A DNA stretch of 64,000 bases from REEB48 sp964355085 (GCA_964355085.1 CAYHBW010000002.1:4622-68621); one strand, 5' to 3'. Positions 53,685 to 62,822 are shown, counted from the stretch's first letter. The notes: generated by a model not told the origin, from the letters alone. Program-made: numbers and translations.

Positions 53685-55274
53685 ATGGCCGATCCTGTAG
53701 TATTGCTCATCCTTGACGGTTTCGGCATTTCTTCCGAGAAAAATGGCAATGCGGTCATCGCCGCCAAGACGCCGAATCTGGAAAAAATAAGCCGCGAATA
53801 TCCCGGAACCACTTTGAGGGCTTCTGGGGTTGAAGTCGGGTTGGCGTGGGGGGAGATGGGAAGTTCCGAAGTCGGACATACCAATCTCGGCGCCGGCCTT
53901 GTCATATATCAGAATCTTCCGCGCATCAATCTGGCCATAGAGGACGGCAGCTTCTTCTCTCTTCCGTCCTGGGAGAAAGCGGCGGCGCACGCTGCCGAAA
54001 ATAAATCCGATCTGCATCTGATCGGGCTTGTTTCGAATGGAGGAGTGCATTCTCATATAGATCACCTTTTCGCTCTTTTGGACGTTTTCAAGAAATTGAG
54101 ATTCAGGCGGAATATTTTCCTTCATATCTTCACCGACGGACAGGATACGGCGCCGCAGTCAGGCGTGAAATTTCTGGAAATGCTTGAAGAGAAAATTTCC
54201 GGATTTGACAATGTCAGGATCGCTACGGTCATCGGTCGTTATTATTCGATGGATAAGAATGAAAATTGGAACCGCACCCGGCTTGCATACGATTGCCTTA
54301 CGCTTGGGAAGGGAATCGGAGTCGCCAGCGCGGAAGCGGCATTCAAGACAGCTTACGATAATGGTCTGATAGATGAAAATCTTGAACCGACAGTAATCAT
54401 AGGCGAAGACGGCTCTCCTGTCGGATTGATAAAGGAAAATGACTCCGTCATTTTCACGAATTTCCGGGCTGATCGGGCGAGACAGCTTACGCAGGCCTTT
54501 GTATTTCCCGAATTCCGGAATTTCCCCAGAGAACGTATCCCAGGTCTGGAATTCATTTCCATGGTGAGTTACGGCGTCGGTTATCCTATCGAATCCGCTT
54601 TTTCCGCCCAATTCATAACTATGCCTCTGGCTAAGGCGATATCGGATGCCGGAAAGAAGCAATTTCACATAGCGGAAACGGAAAAATACGCCCATGTCAC
54701 TTATTTTTTCAACGGGGGAACGGAAAAAGAGTTCCCGGGCGAAGACCGCGAGATCATTTCTTCGAAGCAGGTTAAGAGTTACGATCTGAAGCCGGAAATG
54801 AGCGCTTATGAGATAACCGGCAGGGTTGTCGATGAAATAAAGAAGGCGAAATATGATTTTCTGGCGGTGAACCTGGCGAATGGAGATCTGGTCGGCCATA
54901 CCGGCATATTCAAGGCGGGCGTGAAAGCTGTCGAGGTTCTGGATGAATGCGTCGGGGACATATCAAAAGCAGTTCTGGAGTCCGGCGGCACGCTGATAAT
55001 AACCGGCGATCACGGTAATGTCGAGGAAATGATAAATATCGAAACCGGCGAGGTGGATAAGGAGCATTCAATAAATCCGGTCCCGCTTTGGATAGTCGGA
55101 AACAGGTATAAAAAGGAAATCCCCGCTCCTGTTGAAGGATTTGCGGTTGAGCCCGGCGGCATACTGGCTGATGTCGCGCCGACTGTTTTGGATATCATGG
55201 GAATAAAAAAGCCGGCTGAAATGACCGGGGCCGGCCTTCTCGGCGTGATTTCCGATTGTCCGCTCCCGAAATAA
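53685..55274 (+). CDS. gpmI: 2,3-bisphosphoglycerate-independent phosphoglycerate mutase
   Basis: 529 residues, normal length. Interconverts 3- and 2-phosphoglycerate with two Mn ions. 'VLLILDGFGISSEKNGNAV', the phospho-Ser loop 'GSSEVGHTNLGAG', 'SNGGVHSHIDHLFALL', 'TDGQDTAPQSG', 'VIGRYYSMDKNENW', 'NFRADRARQL', 'ITGDHGNVEEM' are all intact. Four bases after the oxidase gene; convergent with pyk. Confidence 0.97.
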   Translation: MADPVVLLILDGFGISSEKNGNAVIAAKTPNLEKISREYPGTTLRASGVEVGLAWGEMGSSEVGHTNLGAGLVIYQNLPRINLAIEDGSFFSLPSWEKAAAHAAENKSDLHLIGLVSNGGVHSHIDHLFALLDVFKKLRFRRNIFLHIFTDGQDTAPQSGVKFLEMLEEKISGFDNVRIATVIGRYYSMDKNENWNRTRLAYDCLTLGKGIGVASAEAAFKTAYDNGLIDENLEPTVIIGEDGSPVGLIKENDSVIFTNFRADRARQLTQAFVFPEFRNFPRERIPGLEFISMVSYGVGYPIESAFSAQFITMPLAKAISDAGKKQFHIAETEKYAHVTYFFNGGTEKEFPGEDREIISSKQVKSYDLKPEMSAYEITGRVVDEIKKAKYDFLAVNLANGDLVGHTGIFKAGVKAVEVLDECVGDISKAVLESGGTLIITGDHGNVEEMINIETGEVDKEHSINPVPLWIVGNRYKKEIPAPVEGFAVEPGGILADVAPTVLDIMGIKKPAEMTGAGLLGVISDCPLPK

Positions 55275-55303
55275 ATTCTAGAAATATAAATTATTCCTAT
55301 GCC

Positions 55304-55387
55304 TGTCATCCTGAACTTGATTCAGGATCCAGATTGAAATGATTTGCCGGAAAAATTTCTGGATTACGGATCGAGTCCGGAATGACA
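55304..55387. repeat. Palindromic intergenic repeat, paired copies (3 and 4)
   Basis: Copy 3 at 55304-55332 (TGTCATCCTGA...TTCAGGATCCAG) and copy 4 at 55359-55387 in inverse orientation (CTGGATTACGGA...CCGGAATGACA). Together they form an 84-bp structure between convergent gpmI and pyk, where it may act as a bidirectional terminator. Confidence 0.75.
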
Positions 55388-55388
55388 A

Positions 55389-56186
55389 CTAAAGATTATT
55401 GAATTTCGCCTTTCCAAGATGTTTTTCCGCGATGATGATGCCGCGTTCCATGGCGGCGACGGTTTCCACCGGATATTTTCCTATCGCGGTTTCTTCCGAA
55501 AGCATGACAGCATCAGAACCGCTCATGATGGCGAATGCCAGATCCGTCGCTTCCGCCCGAGTGGGGGAGGGATTGTCAACCATTGAAGACATCATCTGTG
55601 TGGCGGTTATCACCGGCTTACCCGCCTTTTTGCATTTTCCGATTATGATTTTTTCCGCAAAAGGTATTTCACCGAGCGGCAATTCATTGGCCAGATCTCC
55701 GCGCGCTATCATTATCGCATCGGCTGAAGCGATGATCTCGTCTATGTTTTTAACGGCTGACTTTCTTTCAATTTTCGCTATGACCGGCTTGACCGATCCG
55801 AGATGATACATCAGATTTTTGAGCTTCAGTACGTCATCGGCGCTTCCGACATACGACATCGCAACGTAATCTATGTCGTGTGAAAGGCCGAACTGCAGGT
55901 CGCGCGCGTCTTTCGGAGTCAGGACGCTTTTTATTTTTTTTGCGATGTGATGTCCGCTTTTCCCCTGCACCCGCGGTCCGGACAGATCCTGGATTATAGG
56001 AATCCTCCGATTCATGGATTTGGCTGCGGATCGTATGGAATGGATGAATTCCGCATGTTCCGGATATGTTCCGTGCGAAAAGTTCAACCGCGCGACATCC
56101 ATCTGATGTCCGATCATTTGGCGGAGGATTTTAGGATTTTTACTGGCTGGTCCTATCGTGGCCACTATTTGCGTGCGTGATTTCAT
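55389..56186 (-). CDS. pyk: Barrel-only pyruvate kinase
   Basis: 265 residues versus about 470 in the family. Motifs of the (beta/alpha)8 A domain are intact: 'VATIGPASKNP', 'ARLNFSHGTYPEH', 'VIAKIERKSAV' with the catalytic Lys and Mg-binding Glu, 'IMIARGDLANELP' with the Asp, and 'KPVITATQMMSSM' with the Thr. After 'IIQDLSGPRVQ' the B-domain lid of about 100 residues is missing, and the whole C-terminal allosteric domain is absent. Ends are clean, so this is not an obvious frameshift. Reaction presumably PEP + ADP to pyruvate + ATP. Confidence 0.9.
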   Translation of the reverse strand: MKSRTQIVATIGPASKNPKILRQMIGHQMDVARLNFSHGTYPEHAEFIHSIRSAAKSMNRRIPIIQDLSGPRVQGKSGHHIAKKIKSVLTPKDARDLQFGLSHDIDYVAMSYVGSADDVLKLKNLMYHLGSVKPVIAKIERKSAVKNIDEIIASADAIMIARGDLANELPLGEIPFAEKIIIGKCKKAGKPVITATQMMSSMVDNPSPTRAEATDLAFAIMSGSDAVMLSEETAIGKYPVETVAAMERGIIIAEKHLGKAKFNNL

Positions 56187-56198
56187 ATGGTTAGTATT

Positions 56199-56232
56199 TA
56201 GAATCTAGAATCTAGAATCTAGCATCTAGCAT
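56199..56232. repeat. Tandem heptamers TAGAATC/TAGCATC between pyk and eno
   Basis: Five 7-base units in a row (three TAGAATC, then TAGCATC and a partial). The complement CTAGATTCTA lies at 56251-56260 inside the end of eno, so the region can fold as a hairpin. Confidence 0.6.
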
Positions 56233-56243
56233 AATTATAGTTT

Positions 56244-57479
56244 CTAGCTACTAGATTCTATCTCTAATAGTCTATTGTATTTCGCCAGACGTTCTCCGCG
56301 GTTGGGCGCGCCCGCCTTCAGTCCGAAAGAGCCGAAGGCATAGGCCAGATCGGCTATGAAGTCGTCATTCGTTTCTCCGCTCCGGTGGCTGATGATGCAG
56401 GAAATCCGGCTGGCATCCGCGGATTTCATAACTTCCATTGTTTCAGTCAGCGTGCCGATCTGATTCGGTTTTATGATTATCCCGTTCATGCTTTTATTGG
56501 AAATTGCCCTTGCGAGTCTAGCCGGATTGGTGACCGTCAGATCGTCTCCGACGACTTTAATACCCGGCTCAAGTTTGAGGAGTTTTCCGAAATTTCCGAA
56601 GTCTTCTTCGTGGAAAGGATCTTCAATGGAAATGATCGGGAACTTTTTTATCAATTTCCTATAAAGATCGAGAAGCTGGTCGGCTGTGATTTTCCCGCCG
56701 TCTATCTCATATCTGTTGTTTTTAAAAAAAGAAGATGCGGCCGCGTCTATGGCGAGGCCGACTTTACCCTCAAGTTTGAGCTTTCTGATGATATCCGTAA
56801 GTATCGCCAGCGGTTCGGAGACCTTTTCCGCCTGGATCACGAATCCGCCTTCATCTCCGTAATTTGCGGAAAACGGACCGTATTTTTTTATTACGGAAGT
56901 GCGCAGTTCGGATTTTATCCTGTCCGCTATGATCAACGATTCTTCTGCGTTTCCGGTGAGTGGAACAATCATATATTCCTGGAAAGCCAGATAACTTGAG
57001 GCGTGTTTCCCGGCATTTATGAGATTGAGATAAAGATACGGAGTTTTCGGTTTTGTTCCGAGCAGTCCGGCAAGATATTGGAATGTCTGTTTTCCGGACG
57101 CGGCGGCGGCGGCTTTTGCGCAGGCGATGCTGGTTCCGAGAATCGCATTCGCTCCCAGATTACTTTTGTCCGGAGTGCCGTCCAGCTTTATCAGAAGGGA
57201 ATCTATCTCTTTCTGCTTACGGACATCCATGCCTATCAGGGATTTTCGGATTATTTTTTCCGCCGAAGAAGCGGTTTTTTTTACGCCAAGTCCGCGGAAT
57301 CGGTTTTTCTCTTTGTCGCGTTTTTCCGCCGCTTCATGCGTTCCGGTGCTTGCGCCTGATGGAACGGAAAATTCCCCGATCGAGGAATTTGTCGAAACCC
57401 TCACTTTAAGCGTGGGATTTCCGCGGGAATCCAATATTTCACCGACGGAAACATCGGTGATGGCGCAAGGATTTTTCAT
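56244..57479 (-). CDS. eno: Enolase
   Basis: 411 residues, near normal (about 430). Converts 2-phosphoglycerate to PEP. N-terminal 'GEILDSRGNPTLKVRV' and 'VPSGASTGTHEA'; metal ligands in 'LAIDAAASSF', 'ISIEDPFHEEDFG' and 'VVGDDLTVTN'; catalytic 'IIKPNQIGT', 'SHRSGETNDDFIADLA' and 'LKAGAPNRGERLAKYN'. The usual 'NGGxHA' loop reads 'NAGKHA', and 'SRSER' reads 'NRGER'. Upstream of pyk on the same strand, so 2-PG to pyruvate is encoded as a unit. Confidence 0.96.
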   Translation of the reverse strand: MKNPCAITDVSVGEILDSRGNPTLKVRVSTNSSIGEFSVPSGASTGTHEAAEKRDKEKNRFRGLGVKKTASSAEKIIRKSLIGMDVRKQKEIDSLLIKLDGTPDKSNLGANAILGTSIACAKAAAAASGKQTFQYLAGLLGTKPKTPYLYLNLINAGKHASSYLAFQEYMIVPLTGNAEESLIIADRIKSELRTSVIKKYGPFSANYGDEGGFVIQAEKVSEPLAILTDIIRKLKLEGKVGLAIDAAASSFFKNNRYEIDGGKITADQLLDLYRKLIKKFPIISIEDPFHEEDFGNFGKLLKLEPGIKVVGDDLTVTNPARLARAISNKSMNGIIIKPNQIGTLTETMEVMKSADASRISCIISHRSGETNDDFIADLAYAFGSFGLKAGAPNRGERLAKYNRLLEIESSS

Positions 57480-57485
57480 ACTTAT

Positions 57486-57491
57486 AGTATA
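57486..57491 (-). promoter_or_regulatory. -10 hexamer TATACT upstream of eno
   Basis: Minus strand; ends 6 bases before the eno ATG. Confidence 0.5.
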
Positions 57492-59672
57492 CTATAACTG
57501 ATTCAGGTTGATATCCAGCGAAGTAACCCCGTCCTTCTTGAGTTCTATCGCCGGAGATCGGAAGGCGGTGAATCCGGACTTTGTGCAGGTCGCGTAATAT
57601 TTTCCAGGTGCGAGCAGGAAGTTGAACTTTCCTTCCGAGTTGCTGACTTTTGTCGCCAACAAGCGGTTCTTATCTTCGCTGAATATGCGGACTACGGCAA
57701 GCGGAATTACGGAATTATCCTTGCTGTTGCGCACGGTTCCGAAAGGTTTGATGAATCGGAATGTGAAATATATCTTAAGCAGATCCATAAAGACATAGAT
57801 CGCCAGAGTTGTGGCATTTATGGAGTTCGGAACCAATAATGTACTGATCAAGCTTAGGCCGGTTCCCATGGCGAGAAGATACGGATTGATCGCCTCCAGA
57901 ATTCTTTTCAAGGCATTGAGTATGTTGATTTTTTTCAAAGCTTCCATGCTTATCATTTCAATCTCCGGCGTCAGGGAGATTTCAAGATTCAGGATGTCGT
58001 CAGCGGAATTTATCACAGTCGTATCGGTCTGCTGCGTCGTGAATCCTGGTTTGGAAATCTTCAGGAAATATCTGCCGGTTCCGATCGTTGCCATGAATCT
58101 TCCTTCGCTGTCAGTCATCTGGACATCCTTCAATTTATTGAAGTCCGCATCGTATATCTGGATAGTCGCATTTTGCAGCGCGGATCCGCTAAGTTTATCC
58201 GTAACCCGTCCCCAAGGTTTCTTCCCTTTGAAACGGATGAATCCGAGCAGATAGAATTTTATGAATCCGAGGATGTTCAGGAGCTCTGTAACATTGAATG
58301 CCGCGCTTGCTCCGGCAGTGGAGGCGCTTACGGCCAGGACTCCGGCGCTTGTTGCGGCTGCGGTTACGGCGGCCGGGGCGGCGACATTTCTGACGGTTTC
58401 AGTTACTGCGATATTTTCCTTGAGACTCTCGACGACTTTCGCCGTTTGTTTGGAGATATTTTTGACAGTATCGCCGAGGACAAACCCTTTGGATATTTTT
58501 ATGTTCACAGTATCATTAGACGGCAAATTCATGGAAGTCCAGGTGATCGGATAAGTATTTCCGATTATCAGGGTTTCTCCATTATTCGGGAAAGTCAGCG
58601 TGAGTTTTTCATTCGATGCCGCTTGCGCTATGAGAAGTCTCGGCAGCCATGTTGTGATCGGGGAGTTGTTTTCTTGTGCAGATGCCTGGTTGCTTATGAT
58701 TCTGAACGGCTGATCAGTGGTGTCCTGTATGCTGGAATTTGATGTGGATATGATTGTCAGATTGTAATTTCCGCCCTCTGTAATTTTAAGAAGCGTCAGT
58801 CCGGCCTCCGGCTGGATATTATTTCCGATTAGCCAGTCATAGCGGCCGTTATTGGATGTCCCTTGTGTGATATATCCGGTTCCTGAACTTCCGCTGGATA
58901 TTCCTTGATAAATTTGGATTACACCGCCGCCGATGGAGTTTGTGATCGATCCGATTCCGGAGCTCACCGCAAATGTCGCTTCGGTTGTTTGAGAGACCGT
59001 CTGGGAAATCGCTTCCGTGATTTGCGATATTGTTTCTGTTATCGCTTCGGCAGTTTCCGTGATTGTTTCTGTTATCGCTTCGGCAGTTTCCGTGATTGTT
59101 TCTGTTATGGTTTCGGTTATCGGTTGCGGGGTCGGCGTAGGTATTGGGGATGGTTCCGGAGTCGGTTCGGGGGTCGGCGTAGGTTCCGGAGTCGGAGTTG
59201 GCGCAGGTTCCGGCGCAGGCGACGGAGCCGGTTCAGGTGATGGCGCAGGCGACGGAGTTGGAGCAGGAGTTGACGGTGATGACGGACTGCTGCCGCCTCC
59301 ACCGGACGAACAAGTGCTTGATTCGGGGGTAATGGTGTAAGTTATGGAAGATCCTGGGGACAGGGTGGCGGTTGATTTGTCGGTTTCGCAGGTTGAAGTC
59401 ACTCCTGTTGTCGGCGATACAGTCAATACGCGCCGATCGGCGGAGGTGAGGATTATGCTCTGTCCGTTGATCATTTGGATCGTAAAGCTGTTGGTGCTAA
59501 AATCTATCTGGTCAAGGGATCCGACTGAACCGCCTATGTCGATGAGAATTCCGGCGACTGAAATATTCACTTCACCGGCATTCAGGTTCGTATCCGCGAA
59601 AGCTTGCCGGAACAGCAGAAAACTTAGCAGCAGGAATATTCCGGCGGAACAGTATTTTCTCTTTTGCGTCAT
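57492..59672 (-). CDS. Large secreted Pro/Thr-rich protein with two carboxypeptidase-regulatory-like domains
   Basis: 726 residues. Signal peptide 1-25. A Pro-rich spacer (about 120-185, 'PAPTPSPAPSPEPAPSP...') is followed by about 40 residues of 'ITETITETAEA' repeats, an Ig-like region with 'LTFPNNGETLIIGNTYPITW', hydrophobic segments near 440-470 and 590-640, and two domains of the CarboxypepD_reg type ('GRVTDKLSGSALQNATIQIY', 'GTVRNSKDNSVIPLAVVRIF'). Surface adhesin or envelope-anchored scaffold inferred. Two consecutive ATGs; the second (59672) has the 6-base -10 spacing seen elsewhere. Confidence 0.8.
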   Translation of the reverse strand: MTQKRKYCSAGIFLLLSFLLFRQAFADTNLNAGEVNISVAGILIDIGGSVGSLDQIDFSTNSFTIQMINGQSIILTSADRRVLTVSPTTGVTSTCETDKSTATLSPGSSITYTITPESSTCSSGGGGSSPSSPSTPAPTPSPAPSPEPAPSPAPEPAPTPTPEPTPTPEPTPEPSPIPTPTPQPITETITETITETAEAITETITETAEAITETISQITEAISQTVSQTTEATFAVSSGIGSITNSIGGGVIQIYQGISSGSSGTGYITQGTSNNGRYDWLIGNNIQPEAGLTLLKITEGGNYNLTIISTSNSSIQDTTDQPFRIISNQASAQENNSPITTWLPRLLIAQAASNEKLTLTFPNNGETLIIGNTYPITWTSMNLPSNDTVNIKISKGFVLGDTVKNISKQTAKVVESLKENIAVTETVRNVAAPAAVTAAATSAGVLAVSASTAGASAAFNVTELLNILGFIKFYLLGFIRFKGKKPWGRVTDKLSGSALQNATIQIYDADFNKLKDVQMTDSEGRFMATIGTGRYFLKISKPGFTTQQTDTTVINSADDILNLEISLTPEIEMISMEALKKINILNALKRILEAINPYLLAMGTGLSLISTLLVPNSINATTLAIYVFMDLLKIYFTFRFIKPFGTVRNSKDNSVIPLAVVRIFSEDKNRLLATKVSNSEGKFNFLLAPGKYYATCTKSGFTAFRSPAIELKKDGVTSLDINLNQL
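59028..59110 (-). repeat. 33-bp tandem repeat in the surface protein gene
   Basis: About 2.5 copies of a 33-bp unit (starting 59028, 59061, 59094) encode the 'ITETITETAEA' repeats; copies are nearly identical, so number may vary by slippage. Confidence 0.8.
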
Positions 59673-59678
59673 CATTGA

Positions 59679-59684
59679 ATTATA
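59679..59684 (-). promoter_or_regulatory. -10 hexamer TATAAT of the Pro/Thr-rich protein gene
   Basis: Perfect TATAAT on the minus strand; 3 bases before the first ATG and 6 before the second. Confidence 0.6.
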
Positions 59685-59839
59685 GCAGAATTTTTCCGTA
59701 TTTTTTTAAAAAAGTTATGCACAGTCAGGATGATTTAGCGCTCGGAAATTCCGGGGGATTTGACTATGCAGATGACGGACCTCATGGAAATTTCCACGAT
59801 TCCATGGATAGTTTCGCTTACTTTTCCATTTATTCTTGC

Positions 59840-59845
59840 TATAAT
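59840..59845 (+). promoter_or_regulatory. -10 hexamer TATAAT upstream of 59895 gene
   Basis: Perfect TATAAT; start of transcription near 59852 makes ATG 59895 the first usable start and excludes frames from 59760. Confidence 0.5.
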
Positions 59846-59894
59846 CATATGTAAGTTCAATCAGTTAAGCGCGCCGACAGTTCGAGCATCTGTC

Positions 59895-62822
59895 ATGGAT
59901 GGGAATAAAAATAAGATGAAATCATTCAACTATGCAGACAGCAGATTGCTGAACAGATTGATTTCTGTTCTATTTTCCATCGCCTTGATATATTCACCGG
60001 TTGTCCGGGCTGAAGGCGTTGTGAATTCCGTCGTCAATTCCATAATTTCTCTAGGGGAAATAGCCCTGACTGTTTCGAGTCTTCTGAATCCGATTCAATC
60101 TCTGGGAACTATTTTTAATCTGGGCATCCGGAGTACGGGATTAATCGGATCAGGGCCGTTTGCCGGCACTGATTGCAGATTAGGCAACAGCGGCAGTCCT
60201 TTAAATCCGAGTTCGTCTTGCGGGGACGGGTCGGTCGGCGGTTTGCCGTTCACTATTTCTTCCATTGTCGGCGACCCGGAATCCATAACCGGTAATCTCA
60301 CCTTTTATGACAATACCGGCCCGCGCGCAGTTGATCAGGGAATTTCCAAGCTCCGGATTTACCGCGTCTGGCTCGGACAAGGTTATCGTTATTGGCCGTG
60401 GAACGATCCTTATGATGACGTGGCTGCGGAAAATGCCGCTTTGATTGACTGGGTTTCTTCAGTCGATAACGGCGTCGGCGACGGCCTGATGAGTCCGTAC
60501 GATCACAGGGCGGGAAGTTATTTCAGGACCGCTTATGTCCCCGGTTCGACGATCGGTTATTTCAATTTTTTTGTCCCGACCGGACCTTTATTCGAGGTTC
60601 CTTATAATGAGGCCTGTAATTCCGATGGTGTATGCTCGGCTGTAGATCCTAATGTCCCGGAAGATGTCTTTTTTGCGTACATGGCGAAAACTACCGGGAA
60701 CTATGATTTTGTTTTCTCAAATGATGATAAGGTCATCTATCCGATAGTCCCGATAGGTTGCCCGGCAGATTATCTTCTTCAGGAAGACGGCAGATGCCGG
60801 TACGATATCATCGCCTGGAAGGGATATGGCGCGAAAGCGGAGGAGTATGTAAAAGCCGACGCCCCTCCATACGCCATCCGATATAACAGCGGCTGGGTTA
60901 TTGTGCAAAAACAGCCGGCAGTAAGGGATATTCATACCGGCTCGGTAATTACACCTGAAGCATTTTATATCACTGACGCTGACGGGAATAAAATTTATGC
61001 AAAAACAAAAACCGCCTATGTTTCGACTCCGGCAGTGGAATATTGGAAGACTGATTATTGGTTTGAATTCAAGGATACTGAAAAACCGGACAATCTTACC
61101 GTCACATACGCTATCACCGGGACGACTTGTCCGTCCGGATATCTTCTTCAATATGACGGCAGATGCCTGAATACTTTGGGCTCTTGGGATCAGGTATTGG
61201 CAAGGACAAGGCCTGAATACATAAAAGCCGATCGTCCATCCGCCATCCGCTATAACGGCGGTTTTGTTCCGCTGACTGCGCAGGACTGGCGCGGAGCCAT
61301 AGACGGATCTTACATCGCCGACGCGGATGGAAATAAGATTTATCCTAAATCCAAAACCGCCTATGTTTCGACTCCGGCAGCGGAATATTGGAAGACTGAT
61401 TATTGGTTTGAGATTGCCGATAGTAAGCTGACCGCTCCGCTGATTGTTTCTCATTATCCGCAGGCGACCGCTTGCCCGGATGATTATATTCTGCAATATG
61501 ACGGAAGATGCCGATATGATATGACCGCTTGGCAGGGCTACGGATATGTCCCGCAGGAATTTGTGAAAGCTGATCGTCCCTATGCCATCCGCTATAACGG
61601 CGGTTTTGTTCCGCTGACTGCGCAGGACTGGCGCGGAGCCATAGACGGATCTTACATCGCCGACGCGGATGGAAATAAGATTTATCCTAAATCCAAAACC
61701 GCCTACACATCGACTCCGACCGTTGAATATTGGAAGACTGATTATTGGTTTGAAATCGCCGAAGGCGCAGATTCATCTCCGAAATTTAACGTCAATTATT
61801 CCGTCATCGGCGATTCCTGCCCAGGAGGCAACCGATATTCTTTCAGATCGATGGAAAATCCTTGTTTCCTCGGTTTCAATGACGGCAGACTGACTGTCTT
61901 TGACGTGTACAGCTCTGTCGCTTCCGGCGTCGCTCTTTTGAACGGCGGAGAATTCATTATTGTCGGAGGGAAAGAACGCAAGTGGGACGGCAAGGAAGTC
62001 GCCATTCTTACGGATGATTACGCGGCGGCTCCGGCGACTTTCACGATCCGGCGGAACGGAAAAATTCTCGGTATAAAATCAGGCGTGGCTCCTACCGATA
62101 CCAACCACGGTCTGCCGAATTGGTATCATAACGGTGAAGACATATTCGGACCGTTCCGGCCGTTTAACGATGCGGTCAGAAATCAGATACTGGAGGAAAT
62201 AAAATCCTTGGAAGAAATAAAGTCTCCTGGAGAAGATCAAAAAAATCCGCCGCAGGACATTCCGGATTCCATTTTCGCTCCGACTGTTGTTTATGAAACG
62301 TGCGATTCAGTCTCCATCCATTCGCAGGATAATCTCATCTTGGATGTTTTGAGAAAACAGTCCGGAGGCGATTTCCGGAAAATCGGACAATGGGATTTTT
62401 CCGGATCCGCAGTTTTCACGGATGCCGGACTTGCGTCCCATGCCGGATATGAATATTCTTTTGAGTATCCTATTTCCGGTCCTGATGGAAAAATCATCAG
62501 ATCGGAACCGGTCCCGGCGTATACTTCATGCAAGCCGAAATGCAATATTCTTAATCCGGATGATCCGGCTCCGAAAATAGGCGACATTGATATCGAATGG
62601 GATTGTGCCGATGATGTCGTTCCCATATCCTGCAGCATCCGGTCAGATGACCTGACTCTGGACAGATCCGGTTTGCCGGAGAGCGGAGTGTTGCGCGGTA
62701 TTTTTCCGGAAGGCGACACCCGTTATTATCTGACTTGTTCGAATATTGACGGTTCGACCGACGCAGTGCCGTTCAAAGTTAATGTTCCTCCGAAGGAGGG
62801 CTTCAGAGAAACCCGTCTGTAG
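59895..62822 (+). CDS. Large secreted protein with three 115-123-residue repeats
   Basis: 975 residues. Signal peptide ends near 'IALIYSPVVRAEG'. After a beta-rich N-terminal region come three tandem repeats (60759-61127, 61128-61472, 61473-61817), each 'CP..Y.LQ.DGRC', 'AIRYN.GFVPL', 'YI.DADGNKIY.K.KTAY', 'EYWKTDYWFE'. The C-terminal third has Cys-rich beta domains ('CADDVVPISCSIRSDDL'). Repeats 2 and 3 share 122 identical bases. Surface role inferred; no anchor motif seen. An internal ATG at 59916 is an alternative start. Confidence 0.78.
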   Translation: MDGNKNKMKSFNYADSRLLNRLISVLFSIALIYSPVVRAEGVVNSVVNSIISLGEIALTVSSLLNPIQSLGTIFNLGIRSTGLIGSGPFAGTDCRLGNSGSPLNPSSSCGDGSVGGLPFTISSIVGDPESITGNLTFYDNTGPRAVDQGISKLRIYRVWLGQGYRYWPWNDPYDDVAAENAALIDWVSSVDNGVGDGLMSPYDHRAGSYFRTAYVPGSTIGYFNFFVPTGPLFEVPYNEACNSDGVCSAVDPNVPEDVFFAYMAKTTGNYDFVFSNDDKVIYPIVPIGCPADYLLQEDGRCRYDIIAWKGYGAKAEEYVKADAPPYAIRYNSGWVIVQKQPAVRDIHTGSVITPEAFYITDADGNKIYAKTKTAYVSTPAVEYWKTDYWFEFKDTEKPDNLTVTYAITGTTCPSGYLLQYDGRCLNTLGSWDQVLARTRPEYIKADRPSAIRYNGGFVPLTAQDWRGAIDGSYIADADGNKIYPKSKTAYVSTPAAEYWKTDYWFEIADSKLTAPLIVSHYPQATACPDDYILQYDGRCRYDMTAWQGYGYVPQEFVKADRPYAIRYNGGFVPLTAQDWRGAIDGSYIADADGNKIYPKSKTAYTSTPTVEYWKTDYWFEIAEGADSSPKFNVNYSVIGDSCPGGNRYSFRSMENPCFLGFNDGRLTVFDVYSSVASGVALLNGGEFIIVGGKERKWDGKEVAILTDDYAAAPATFTIRRNGKILGIKSGVAPTDTNHGLPNWYHNGEDIFGPFRPFNDAVRNQILEEIKSLEEIKSPGEDQKNPPQDIPDSIFAPTVVYETCDSVSIHSQDNLILDVLRKQSGGDFRKIGQWDFSGSAVFTDAGLASHAGYEYSFEYPISGPDGKIIRSEPVPAYTSCKPKCNILNPDDPAPKIGDIDIEWDCADDVVPISCSIRSDDLTLDRSGLPESGVLRGIFPEGDTRYYLTCSNIDGSTDAVPFKVNVPPKEGFRETRL
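61242..61705 (+). repeat. 122-bp exact direct repeat within the surface gene
   Basis: 61242-61363 and 61584-61705 are identical, whereas flanking repeat sequence has diverged; points to recent gene conversion or duplication. Confidence 0.85.

Noticed and set aside
56244..57479. Enolase as a pseudogene because of altered loop residues
   Set aside because: All catalytic and metal-binding positions are present and the frame is intact.
59017..59340. Plus-strand Gly/Val-rich frame in the Pro-rich region
   Set aside because: Antisense of Pro/Thr codons; low complexity only.
60717..61496. 259-codon frame opposite the repeats of the surface protein
   Set aside because: Repetitive antisense image of the coding repeats.
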